The translations under genes and the position numbers were made by a program. The notes under the pieces were generated by a model, which searched no databases, was not told the origin of the DNA, and saw nothing but the letters and a program-made list of their open reading frames with translations. From Cryobacterium sp. (GTDB lineage: Bacteria > Actinomycetota > Actinomycetes > Actinomycetales > Microbacteriaceae), in contig JAHBSW010000013.1 in NCBI GenBank assembly GCA_019638935.1, positions 1 through 52,281 of the forward strand: a DNA stretch of 52,281 nucleotides. Reading direction: 5' to 3'. This document shows, piece after piece, positions 8,200 to 15,636 of this stretch. Position 1 is the stretch's first letter. The number at the start of each line of letters is the position of its first letter.

Positions 8200-8369
8200 G
8201 CAGATCGAGTTTCACATCGTCAGGTTCGCTGGATTGAACTAGGCACTTAAAGGCGTCGATCTGGCCCACCAACCGTCCGGATGGCTGCCAGATCTCCTTC
8301 TCAGGGCTACTGCCCTTTGCGGGTGTAATTATTCCAGAGCCTGGCGATGACGACAAGGTGCAATGCGAA

Positions 8370-9743
8370 TCACACCATCGCGAGGAGAGCCGCCGGCTTC
8401 GAGAGGATCGCCCCGACATCCGCGAGGAAGCGACTCGCCTGCTCGCCGTCGACCAGACGATGATCGAACGAGATGCTCAGCGTGAGGATGCTGCGCAGAG
8501 CGATCTCGCCGCGGTGCTCCCACGGCAGTCGCCGCACCGCGCCCAGCGCGAGAATGAGCGCCTCGCCGGGCGGCAGAATCGGCGTACCGGCATCGATGCC
8601 GAACACACCGATGTTCGTGATCGAGATCGTTCCTCCGCTGAGCTCTGCGGGGCTCGACTTGCCCTCTTTGGCCGTCGCCACGAGGGAGCTGAGCTCCTGC
8701 GCGACGCCGGCCAGGTCGAGCGCGTGCGCGTTCTTGATGTTGGGCACCATGAGTCCCCGCGGTGTCGCGGCCGCGATGCCGAGATTGACGTAGTGGTACT
8801 GGATGATCTCCTGCGCCTGCTCGTCCCAGCGCGCGTTGACCTCGGGCGTGCGCACGATCGCGAGGCACATCGCCTTCGCGAGGATCCCGAGCAGGTTGAG
8901 ACGGATGCCGCGGAACGCGGGCAGCTCCCGCAGCGAGTCGATGAGCTCCAGGGTCTCCGTAACATCGATCGTGAGAAACTCGCTCGCGTGCGGTGCCGTG
9001 AATGCCGACTGCACCATGGCCGCGGCCGTGTGCTTGCGCACGCCGGCGACGGGAATCCTTGTGACATCGCCCTGAACCGTCGCCGACGGCACCGCGCGGG
9101 CTGCCGGTATGCCCGCCGCCTTGGGCGCGCCGCCCGCAGCGGCGCGTTCGACGTCCTCGCGGGTGACGAGGCCGTCGGCGCCGGTGCCGGTGAGTGACTC
9201 CAGGTCTACGCCCAGGTCGCGGGCGAGCTTGCGGACCGGCGGTGTTGAGCGGGTTCGTTCTTTCGCAGCGCTGGTTTCGAGACGCGCGCTGGAACCATAG
9301 GGCGAGGGCGATTTCTCGCCCTCGCTGGCGACGCCAGCGCCGGAGGCCGTCCCGGCCTCCGGTTCCACACCAGCCCTACCCTTCCTCGCCCGACGCGTCG
9401 GCTTCGCGCCACCCTCGACCTTGGGTCCGTAGCCGACGAGCACGGGCTCACGCTCGGCGGGGGCATCCGCCGCGACGGCGGCCGCAGCATCCGGCTCCTC
9501 GCCTTCTACCTTGATCTGCAGGATGGGCGCGCCGACGAGCACGGTCGTGCCGGGCTCGGCCAGCAGCGCCGTGATGACCCCCGCGAAGGGGCTCGGCAGC
9601 TCGACGAGCGCCTTCGCCGTCTCGACCTCGGCGATGGGCTGGTTGAGCGTGACGGTGTCGCCGACGGCGACATGCCAGCTGACGAGTTCCGACTCGGTGA
9701 GACCCTCACCGAGATCGGGAAGGGCGAACTGTTTGACCGCCAT
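8370..9743 (-). CDS. 2-oxo acid dehydrogenase E2 (dihydrolipoyl acyltransferase)
   Basis: The 457-residue protein has a single N-terminal lipoyl domain (residues 1-80, lipoyl lysine K44 in EVETAKALVE). A long Ala/Pro/charged linker covers about residues 80-165. A peripheral subunit-binding domain follows (about 167-205, TPPVRKLARDLGVDLESLTG), then the acyltransferase domain with active-site SFDHRLVDGEQ (H428). It transfers the acyl group from E1 to CoA and forms the complex core. It is the last gene of the E1 alpha-E1 beta-E2 operon; no E3 gene follows. Operon form suits either a branched-chain (Bkd) or a pyruvate complex. The linker is odd: the DNA for residues about 128-147 forms three perfect hairpins. 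Confidence 0.92.
   Translation of the reverse strand: MAVKQFALPDLGEGLTESELVSWHVAVGDTVTLNQPIAEVETAKALVELPSPFAGVITALLAEPGTTVLVGAPILQIKVEGEEPDAAAAVAADAPAEREPVLVGYGPKVEGGAKPTRRARKGRAGVEPEAGTASGAGVASEGEKSPSPYGSSARLETSAAKERTRSTPPVRKLARDLGVDLESLTGTGADGLVTREDVERAAAGGAPKAAGIPAARAVPSATVQGDVTRIPVAGVRKHTAAAMVQSAFTAPHASEFLTIDVTETLELIDSLRELPAFRGIRLNLLGILAKAMCLAIVRTPEVNARWDEQAQEIIQYHYVNLGIAAATPRGLMVPNIKNAHALDLAGVAQELSSLVATAKEGKSSPAELSGGTISITNIGVFGIDAGTPILPPGEALILALGAVRRLPWEHRGEIALRSILTLSISFDHRLVDGEQASRFLADVGAILSKPAALLAMV
9304..9362. repeat. Three consecutive perfect hairpins inside the E2 linker coding sequence
   Basis: Three perfect inverted repeats stand back to back: GAGGGCGA-TTTC-TCGCCCTC (9304-9323), GCTGGCG-A-CGCCAGC (9324-9338) and CCGGAGGCC-N5-GGCCTCCGG (9340-9362). 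All lie in frame within the E2 linker, a part of the protein tolerant of insertion. Just to the left, at 9270-9295, is a TTTCGAGACGCGCGCTGG segment. It resembles the head of REP-type palindromes common in Microbacteriaceae. The hairpins are seen directly; an origin from a palindromic insertion is inferred. Confidence 0.8.
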
Positions 9744-10793
9744 CTATTCGCTCCACCCGCTCAGCGAGTTCTCGCGCCCCATGACGCGGTCGACGGCGTC
9801 AAGCATGCGGTCGAGGTCGGGCAGGAAGTGCTCCTCGAGCGCGGCAGGCGGATAGGGCGTGTCGAACCCGGTCACGCGCGCGGGTGCGGCCTCGAGCCAG
9901 TGGAAGCACCGCTCCGTGATGCTCGCCGCGAGCTCCGCACCGACGCCGCCATTGAGCTGGGCCTCGTGCGTGATGACGACGCGGCCCGTCTTGCGAACGG
10001 ATGCCGTCACCGTGTCCATGTCGAGCGGCGAGAGCGAGCGCAGGTCGATGACCTCGATCGAGACGCCCTCGTCGGCCGCCGCGGAAGCCGCATCGAGCGC
10101 GGTCATGACGAGCGGCCCGTAGGTGACGAGGGTCACGTCGGTTCCCTCGCGGGCGACCCGCGCGCGATGCAGCGGCAGCGCGTTCGTGAGGTTCTCGGTC
10201 ACGTCGCCCTTGGTCCAGTAGCGTCGCTTGGGTTCGAAGAACAGCACCGGATCGTCGCTCGCGATCGCCTGGCGAATCATGGTGTGGGCGTCCTGCGGGT
10301 TCGAGCAGGAGACCACACGCAAGCCCGAGGTGTGGGTGAAGTAGCCCTCGGGCGACTCCGAGTGGTGCTCGACCGCCCCGATTCCGCCGCCGAAGGGCAC
10401 GCGGATCGTGATGGGCATCGAGACCGTGCCGCCAGAGCGATAGTGCAGCTTGGCGACCTGCGCGACGATCTGGTCGAACCCGGGGTAGATGAAGCCGTCG
10501 AACTGGATCTCGCACACGGGGCGGTAACCGCGATAGGCAAGCCCCACCGCGGTGCCGATGATGCCCGACTCGGCGAGCGGGGTGTCGATCACGCGATCCT
10601 TGCCGAACTCGGCCTGCAGGCCGTCGGTGACGCGGAAGACGCCACCGAGGGTTCCGACATCCTCGCCCATGATGACGACGCGGTCGTCGTCGGCGAGCGC
10701 GCGGCGCAGGCCCGAGTTGATGGCCTTGGAGAGGGTGAGGGTCGTCGTGGCGGTGTCAGCGGCGACGGCGGCCTCGGTCACTGTCGAGGTCAT
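9744..10793 (-). CDS. 2-oxo acid dehydrogenase E1 component, beta subunit
   Basis: The 349-residue protein is the beta (transketolase-like pyrimidine-binding) half of a heterotetrameric E1. Family blocks include MGEDVGTLGGVFRVTDGL, DTPLAESGIIGTAVGLAYRG, ICEIQFDGF-like (VCEIQFDGFIYPG), AVEHHSESPEGYF, VLFFEPKRRYW and the C-terminal VIDLRSLSPLD. It binds the pyrimidine ring of ThDP through a conserved Glu in the MGED region and decarboxylates the 2-oxo acid together with the alpha subunit. The start at 10793 shares one base with the alpha-subunit stop (TAATG), and the stop directly adjoins the E2 start. This gives a tightly coupled three-gene operon. The EHHSESPE and KRRYW segments are usual in branched-chain-type E1 beta. 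Confidence 0.92.
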   Translation of the reverse strand: MTSTVTEAAVAADTATTTLTLSKAINSGLRRALADDDRVVIMGEDVGTLGGVFRVTDGLQAEFGKDRVIDTPLAESGIIGTAVGLAYRGYRPVCEIQFDGFIYPGFDQIVAQVAKLHYRSGGTVSMPITIRVPFGGGIGAVEHHSESPEGYFTHTSGLRVVSCSNPQDAHTMIRQAIASDDPVLFFEPKRRYWTKGDVTENLTNALPLHRARVAREGTDVTLVTYGPLVMTALDAASAAADEGVSIEVIDLRSLSPLDMDTVTASVRKTGRVVITHEAQLNGGVGAELAASITERCFHWLEAAPARVTGFDTPYPPAALEEHFLPDLDRMLDAVDRVMGRENSLSGWSE

Positions 10794-11917
10794 TACTCGC
10801 CCCCCTCGACCGACTCGAGGTAGGCCGCGTACTGAGCGCGCTGGCGCTCGATCCACGGGTTCTGCTCCGCATAGACGTGATCGAAGACGCTCAGGGCTGC
10901 CGGCTCGGGCATGGTGATCACGGCGTTGCGCAACTCGGCCGCCACCGCATCCGCCTTGGCGTCCACGCGCGTCCTGACCTCGTCGCTGAGTGCGCCGCGC
11001 GACTCGAGCAGCCTTTCGAGGCGCGAGATCGGGTCTTTGGCAGCCCATTCGGCGACCTCGTCGGCGGTGCGGTAACGCGTCGGGTCGTCGGAGGTCGTGT
11101 GCGGCCCCATCCGGTAGGTCACAGCCTCGATGAAGGTCGGACCCTCGCCCGAGCGTGCACGATCGGTCGCGATGCGGGTGGCGGCCATGACCGCGAGCAC
11201 ATCGTTTCCGTCGACGCGAAGGCTCGGGATGCCGAACCCGGGCGAGCGGTCGGAGATGTGCTTCTTCGCCTGAAGCGCCACCGGCTCGGAGATGGCCCAC
11301 TGGTTGTTCTGGCAGAAGAAGACGACGGGAACATGGAAGCTCGCGGCGAAGACCATGGCCTCGTTGACGTCGCCCTGGCTCGTCGCACCGTCGCCGAAGT
11401 AGGCGATGGCCACCGTGTCGTCGCCCTCGCGTTTGATGCCCATGGCGTAGCCCACGGCGTGCAGGCTCTGTGCGCCGATGATGACGGCGGGGATCGCCAT
11501 GTTGATCGAGTGCGGATCCCAACCGCCGTGCGCCTGACCGCGCCAGATGCGCAGCAGGTCTCCGTAGTCGACGCCGCGGCAGTAGGCGACGCCGTTCTCG
11601 CGGTAGCTCGGAAAGATGAAGTCGTCGCTGCGGAGTGCGCGCGCCGAGCCGATCTGTGCGGCCTCCTGGCCGAGCAGCGGGGGCCAGAGGCCGAGCTCGC
11701 CCTGACGTTGCAGGGCGGTCGCCTCCGTGTCGATGCGACGGATCACGACCATGTCCTCGAGAAGGTCGACCAACTGCTCGTCGGTGACGTCTTCCACCCA
11801 GGGGTCGAAGCGGGGGTTGGGCACCCGAGTTCCGTCGGGGTCGATCAGCTGAACGAAGTCGCCCTCACCGAGAATCTCGGTGGTCGCATCGTCCGCGGTC
11901 GCCAGTGAACGCGCCAT
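10793..11917 (-). CDS. 2-oxo acid dehydrogenase E1 component, alpha subunit
   Basis: The 374-residue protein carries the ThDP pyrophosphate/Mg motif from GDG (175-177, in AYFGDGATSQGDVNEA) to NN (204-205, in FCQNNQWAIS). It also has the substrate-channel block YRENGVAYCRG and the phosphorylation-loop-like RMGPHTTSDDPTRYR near residue 275. It catalyses decarboxylation of pyruvate or a branched-chain 2-oxo acid and reductive acylation of E2. The start at 11917 follows a GGAAGG Shine-Dalgarno. An upstream in-frame extension to 12385 lacks family sequence. Linked acyl-CoA carboxylase genes 9 kb away make the branched-chain reading attractive, but many actinobacterial homologues are annotated as pyruvate dehydrogenase. 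Substrate is left open. Confidence 0.9.
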   Translation of the reverse strand: MARSLATADDATTEILGEGDFVQLIDPDGTRVPNPRFDPWVEDVTDEQLVDLLEDMVVIRRIDTEATALQRQGELGLWPPLLGQEAAQIGSARALRSDDFIFPSYRENGVAYCRGVDYGDLLRIWRGQAHGGWDPHSINMAIPAVIIGAQSLHAVGYAMGIKREGDDTVAIAYFGDGATSQGDVNEAMVFAASFHVPVVFFCQNNQWAISEPVALQAKKHISDRSPGFGIPSLRVDGNDVLAVMAATRIATDRARSGEGPTFIEAVTYRMGPHTTSDDPTRYRTADEVAEWAAKDPISRLERLLESRGALSDEVRTRVDAKADAVAAELRNAVITMPEPAALSVFDHVYAEQNPWIERQRAQYAAYLESVEGGE

Positions 11918-12079
11918 CACACACCTTCCGTCGCGATCCGCCGCTCTTGTGGGAGGCGGATCCACTCCAGTGAAGCGGCAATCCCGTGTGAGGCGCCGCT
12001 CCGCACCCGTCATCGTTGTCGGGCTACTAGTGAGGTTACGCAGATTGCCCCTCCAATGACAACTGCGCGCCGGCATGAC

Positions 12080-12109
12080 GAAGCCCGGGTCACGAGTGGC
12101 CCGGGCTTC
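12080..12109. terminator. Hairpin downstream of the glycine-rich gene
   Basis: GAAGCCCGGG at 12080-12089 pairs perfectly with CCCGGGCTTC at 12100-12109 across a 10-nt loop. It lies 11 bases past the stop of the minus-strand gene ending at 12121. No long T-run follows on either strand, which is usual for actinobacterial terminators. Confidence 0.7.
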
Positions 12110-12120
12110 ACGATGTCTCG

Positions 12121-12390
12121 CTACTTCTTTTTGATCGCTCCCACGATCAGCCCGACAACGGTCGAGAGGATCGCGCCGGCGACTCCGCCACCGACGAGGT
12201 TTCCGGCGATCGCGCCGAAATCGAGATCCGCTCCTCCCGCGAGAAGGTTCTGCACGAGAGCGGCACCGCCCGCACCGCCGACCGCGCCGAGCAGCCCGTT
12301 GACGATCGCGCCCAGCTTGTTCTGCTTCACGCCAGCGCCGGCACCGACACCGCCGAGTGCGCCACCGACGATTCCGAGGATCCATTCCAT
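12121..12390 (-). CDS. Small glycine-rich (glycine-zipper-like) membrane protein
   Basis: This 89-residue peptide is almost entirely glycine, alanine and aliphatic residues, for example GIVGGALGGVGAGAG, LLGAVGGAGGAAL and GNLVGGGVAGAILSTVVGLIVGA. It ends in three lysines. The GxxxG spacing is that of glycine-zipper membrane proteins. There is no clear signal peptide, and the positive tail suggests the C-terminus stays in the cytoplasm. The ATG at 12390 follows GGGAG at a normal distance; an in-frame ATG at 12417 would put that Shine-Dalgarno inside the gene. It is a single-gene unit closed by a hairpin. Function is unknown; holin-like or antimicrobial peptides look similar but nothing here proves that. 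Confidence 0.75.
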   Translation of the reverse strand: MEWILGIVGGALGGVGAGAGVKQNKLGAIVNGLLGAVGGAGGAALVQNLLAGGADLDFGAIAGNLVGGGVAGAILSTVVGLIVGAIKKK

Positions 12391-12465
12391 GTGAACTCCC
12401 ATCATTTGACGAGGCAATTGTCAGACTCGTGTGAGACCGAGACTAGCGCTTGCGCGGTCGATGAG

Positions 12466-12903
12466 TCACTTCCCTCTCAACTCCTGGGCGAGCATGACGA
12501 GAATGCCACTGGGGCCTCGAACATAGGTGAGCTTGTAGATGTCCTCGTACGTCGCCACGCCGCGAAGCGGGCGACAACCATGCCTCTCGGCGATCTCCAG
12601 CGCTTCGTCGATGTCGTCGACGGAGAAGGCGACGCGGTGCATGCCGATCTCATTCGGGAGGGTTGGCTCGGACTCGATCGCCTGCGGATGGAGGTATTCG
12701 AAGAGCTCGAGGCGACCGTGCCCATCGGGTGTCTGGAGCATCGCGATCCTGGCATGGTTTCCGTCGAGTCCGACGGCGGTATCGGCCCATTCGCCACTGA
12801 CCGTGTCGCGACCGAGCACAGTCAGGCCCAGGTCGGTGAAGAAGGCGATCGCCGCGTCCAGGTCGCGAACCGCTATGCCGACGTTCTCGAGTCTGATGGC
12901 CAT
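12466..12903 (-). CDS. VOC (glyoxalase/bleomycin resistance/dioxygenase) family protein
   Basis: The 145-residue protein shows two beta-alpha-beta-beta-beta modules. The first opens with LENVGIAVRDLDAAIAFFTDLGLTV; the second has MHRVAFSVDDIDEALEIAERHG and ends KLTYVRGPSGILVMLAQ. The closing GPxGxxxxL pattern is shared with methylmalonyl-CoA epimerase and lactoylglutathione-lyase relatives. These enzymes use a divalent metal held by His/Glu at the module edges. The start at 12903 has TAGTGT 7 nt upstream, so it is probably leaderless. The specific reaction cannot be assigned; the neighbours (2-oxo acid dehydrogenase, pnp) give no decisive hint. Confidence 0.85.
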   Translation of the reverse strand: MAIRLENVGIAVRDLDAAIAFFTDLGLTVLGRDTVSGEWADTAVGLDGNHARIAMLQTPDGHGRLELFEYLHPQAIESEPTLPNEIGMHRVAFSVDDIDEALEIAERHGCRPLRGVATYEDIYKLTYVRGPSGILVMLAQELRGK

Positions 12904-12973
12904 GCGTCGCACACTAGCAAGTCGGACTTGTGAGCGGCTCGATCGCTGGCGGGTGTCCATCCCACGACACGCA

Positions 12974-13005
12974 ACAGCCCGCCCCGGAATCCCGGGACGG
13001 GCTGT
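12974..13005 (-). terminator. Terminator of pnp
   Basis: ACAGCCCG at 12974-12981 pairs with CGGGCTGT at 12998-13005, and further GC pairs can form inside. The hairpin begins 19 bases after the pnp stop on the minus strand. It may serve as the pnp terminator. Confidence 0.75.
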
Positions 13006-13023
13006 GACTCTGCGACTACCGAG

Positions 13024-15291
13024 CTATTCGGCGGCTTCCTCGACGGCTACGGCATCAGCCGCGTCCTCGTCGAGCACGGGCGCGAGCGAGAGCTTGCCGC
13101 GGTCGTCGATCTTCGTGATCTCGACCTGAACCTTCTGGCCGACCGCGAGCACGTCTTCGACGTTCTCGACGCGCTTGCCACCGGCGAGCTTGCGCACCTC
13201 GGAGATGTGCAGCAGGCCGTCCTTGCCCGGCGTCAGCGAGACGAACGCACCGAAGGTCGCGATCTTGACGACCGTGCCGAGGAACCGCTCCCCCACCTCG
13301 GGGTTGAGCGGGTTGGCGATCGCGTTGACCGCGAGGCGGGCCGCCTCAGCCGAGGGGCCATCGACAGCGCCGATGTAGACCGTGCCGTCGTCCTCGATCG
13401 AGATGTCGGCGCCGGTGTCATCCTGGATCTGGTTGATCGTCTTGCCCTTGGGGCCGATGAGCTCGCCGATCTTGTCGACCGGGATCTGCACGCTGATGAC
13501 GCGCGGCGCGGTCGGCGCCATCTCGTCGGGCGCGTCGATCGCGGCGTTGATGACCGCGAGGATCGCCGTGCGGGCTTCCTTCGCCTGGGTCAGCGCACCG
13601 TCGAGCACCGACGACGGCAGGCCGTCGAGCTTGGTGTCGAGCTGGATCGCGGTGACGAACTCGCTCGTGCCGGCGACCTTGAAGTCCATGTCGCCGAGGG
13701 CGTCCTCGGCACCGAGGATGTCGGTGAGCGCGGCGTAGCGGGTCTCGCCGTTCACGGTGTCGGAGACGAGACCCATCGCGATGCCAGCGACGGGCGCACG
13801 CAGCGGCACACCCGCGTTGAGCAGCGACAGGGTCGAAGCGCAGACCGAGCCCATCGAGGTCGAGCCGTTCGACCCGAGGGCCTCGGAGACCTGACGGATC
13901 GCGTAGGGGAACTCCTCGCGGCTCGGCAGCACCGGCACGAGGGCGCGCTCGGCGAGGAAGCCGTGGCCGATCTCGCGGCGCTTGGGGCTGCCCACACGAC
14001 CCGTCTCACCGGTCGAGTAGGGCGGGAAGTTGTAGTGGTGCATGTAGCGCTTCTTCGTCACGGGCGAGAGCGAGTCGATCTGCTGCTCCATCTTGAGCAT
14101 GTTGAGCGTCGTGACGCCCAGGATCTGGGTCTCGCCGCGCTGGAAGATCGCGCTTCCGTGCACGCGCGGGATGACCTGCACCTCGGCGTCGAGCGCGCGG
14201 ATGTCGCTCAGGCCGCGGCCGTCGATGCGCACGCCCTCGGTGAGGATGCGTCCGCGCACGATCTTCTTGGTGACCGACTTGTAGGCGGCACCGACCTGAG
14301 CGTTCGCGGCCTCGTCGAGCTCGCCCGCCGCGACCTTCGCAGCGATCTGCTCCTTGACCTGGGTCTTGAGCGCGTCATCCGCGTTCTGTCGCTCCTGCTT
14401 GTCGGCGATCTGGTAGATCTTCGCGAGCTCGGTCTCGGCGAGCGCCTCGACCGCGGTGTAGGTCGGCTCGTCGTAGGGCAGGAAGACGGGGTAGTCCTCG
14501 ACGGCCTTCGCCGACTGCGCGGCGAGCGCGGCCTGCGCCTTGACCAGCTGGGCGAGGAACGGCTTTGCCGCCTCGAGCCCCTGAGCGACGACCTCTTCGC
14601 TCGGCTTGGTCGCACCGGCCTTGATGAGCTCCCACGCGTGCTCGGTGGCTTCGGCCTCGACCATCATGATCGCGACGTCTTCCTTGCCGTTCTTGTCCGT
14701 CACAATGCGGCCGGCAACAGTGAGGTCGAACACGGCCTCTTCGAGCTGCGAGACGGTCGGGAACGCGATCCACTGGTCGCCACTGCCCATCCCCGGCATG
14801 AGCGCGAGGCGCACACCGGCGATCGGGCCGCTGAAGGGCAGCCCCGAGATCTGGGTCGACGCGGATGCCGCGTTGATGGCGAGCGCGTCGTAGAACTCGC
14901 CCGGGGCGATGCTCAGCACGGTGATGACGATCTGCACCTCGTTGCGGAGGCCCTCGACGAAGGAGGGGCGCAGCGGACGGTCGATGAGTCGGCAGACGAG
15001 GATGGCCTCGGTCGACGGGCGACCCTCACGGCGGAAGAAGCTGCCGGGGATCTTGCCCGCGGCATAGGAACGCTCTTCGACGTCGACGGTGAGCGGGAAG
15101 AAGTCGAAGTTGTCCTTCGGCTGCTTGCTCGCGCTCGTCGCGCTGAGCAGCATGGTCTCTTCGTCGAGGTACGCGGCTACCGCGCCCTGGGACTGCTGCG
15201 CAAGGCGACCGGTTTCGAATCGCACGGTGCGCTTGCCGAACTTGCCGTTGTCGAGAACGGCTTCGGCGAACTTGATTTCTGGACCCTCCAT
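13024..15291 (-). CDS. pnp: Polyribonucleotide nucleotidyltransferase (PNPase)
   Basis: The 755-residue protein is full length for PNPase, the phosphorolytic 3'-5' exoribonuclease of RNA turnover. It begins with an RNase PH domain ([34 protein letters not shown]) and a helical middle. The second catalytic RNase PH domain follows ([12 protein letters not shown]-type block, [18 protein letters not shown]). A KH domain occupies about residues 598-660 with GPKGK at 613-617. A C-terminal S1 domain covers about 668-740 ([19 protein letters not shown]). An acidic tail follows. A GAGGAG Shine-Dalgarno precedes the ATG at 15291. Unlike the usual rpsO-pnp arrangement, rpsO lies about 12 kb upstream here, and pnp has its own leader with three 17-bp repeats. 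Confidence 0.97.
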   Translation of the reverse strand: MEGPEIKFAEAVLDNGKFGKRTVRFETGRLAQQSQGAVAAYLDEETMLLSATSASKQPKDNFDFFPLTVDVEERSYAAGKIPGSFFRREGRPSTEAILVCRLIDRPLRPSFVEGLRNEVQIVITVLSIAPGEFYDALAINAASASTQISGLPFSGPIAGVRLALMPGMGSGDQWIAFPTVSQLEEAVFDLTVAGRIVTDKNGKEDVAIMMVEAEATEHAWELIKAGATKPSEEVVAQGLEAAKPFLAQLVKAQAALAAQSAKAVEDYPVFLPYDEPTYTAVEALAETELAKIYQIADKQERQNADDALKTQVKEQIAAKVAAGELDEAANAQVGAAYKSVTKKIVRGRILTEGVRIDGRGLSDIRALDAEVQVIPRVHGSAIFQRGETQILGVTTLNMLKMEQQIDSLSPVTKKRYMHHYNFPPYSTGETGRVGSPKRREIGHGFLAERALVPVLPSREEFPYAIRQVSEALGSNGSTSMGSVCASTLSLLNAGVPLRAPVAGIAMGLVSDTVNGETRYAALTDILGAEDALGDMDFKVAGTSEFVTAIQLDTKLDGLPSSVLDGALTQAKEARTAILAVINAAIDAPDEMAPTAPRVISVQIPVDKIGELIGPKGKTINQIQDDTGADISIEDDGTVYIGAVDGPSAEAARLAVNAIANPLNPEVGERFLGTVVKIATFGAFVSLTPGKDGLLHISEVRKLAGGKRVENVEDVLAVGQKVQVEITKIDDRGKLSLAPVLDEDAADAVAVEEAAE

Positions 15292-15383
15292 GGGGTTTCT
15301 CCTCTGAGAACTTCATTCGCGCACTCCCTGTGAGCGCGCGGGCATACGTGGGGCAGGAGCGAGCAGGAAGGACGCGGCACTGT
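15292..15383 (-). promoter_or_regulatory. pnp leader region
   Basis: The bases directly upstream of pnp can form an imperfect hairpin on the minus strand (GCGC-GCTC ... GAG-TGCGC, about 15327-15348), followed by the GAGGAG ribosome site. Actinobacteria carry a conserved RNA motif (Actino-pnp) upstream of pnp. This leader sits where that motif would be, but I cannot confirm its consensus by eye. Confidence 0.4.
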
Positions 15384-15434
15384 GTCGTTCAACGAACACT
15401 GTCGTTCAACGAACACTGTCGTTCAACGAACACC
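15384..15434. repeat. Three exact tandem 17-bp repeats upstream of pnp
   Basis: The unit GTCGTTCAACGAACACT occurs at 15384-15400 and 15401-15417. A third copy at 15418-15434 differs only in its last base. Each contains the 11-bp dyad TCGTT-C-AACGA, so three identical dyads are spaced exactly 17 bp apart, about 90-140 bp upstream of the pnp start. The rest of the gap, 15435-15636, shows no gene, and I see nothing further in it. An iteron-like binding site for a regulator is the natural reading; no binding protein is known. Confidence 0.85.
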
Positions 15435-15636
15435 GTTCAGTGCCGGTTGTCTGTTCTGGCCAACAGTAGAAGCACACCGACACCGCTCTTTCGAGAAGGT
15501 TCGGGATGCCACCACCGGTGACCAGCTTCGAGCCGGCCTGCTCCGTGGTCGACGGCTGCCGCAAAAATCGCTTTCACGGGCATCCGATCAACCTAAGCAA
15601 GTCTACCAGCCGGCGCCGCTCTCTTCGCGCTTCCGC

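Noticed and set aside
13207-15333. A 708-codon open frame antisense to pnp
   Set aside because: Composition is that of a codon-phase shadow; pnp on the other strand is complete with KH and S1 domains.
15384-15434. CRISPR array
   Set aside because: The 17-bp units are directly tandem without spacers and there are no cas genes.
15384-15434. LexA/SOS boxes formed between the GAAC and GTTC elements of the repeats
   Set aside because: The spacing between CGAAC and GTTC is 6 bp rather than the 4 bp expected for actinobacterial CGAAC-N4-GTTCG boxes.
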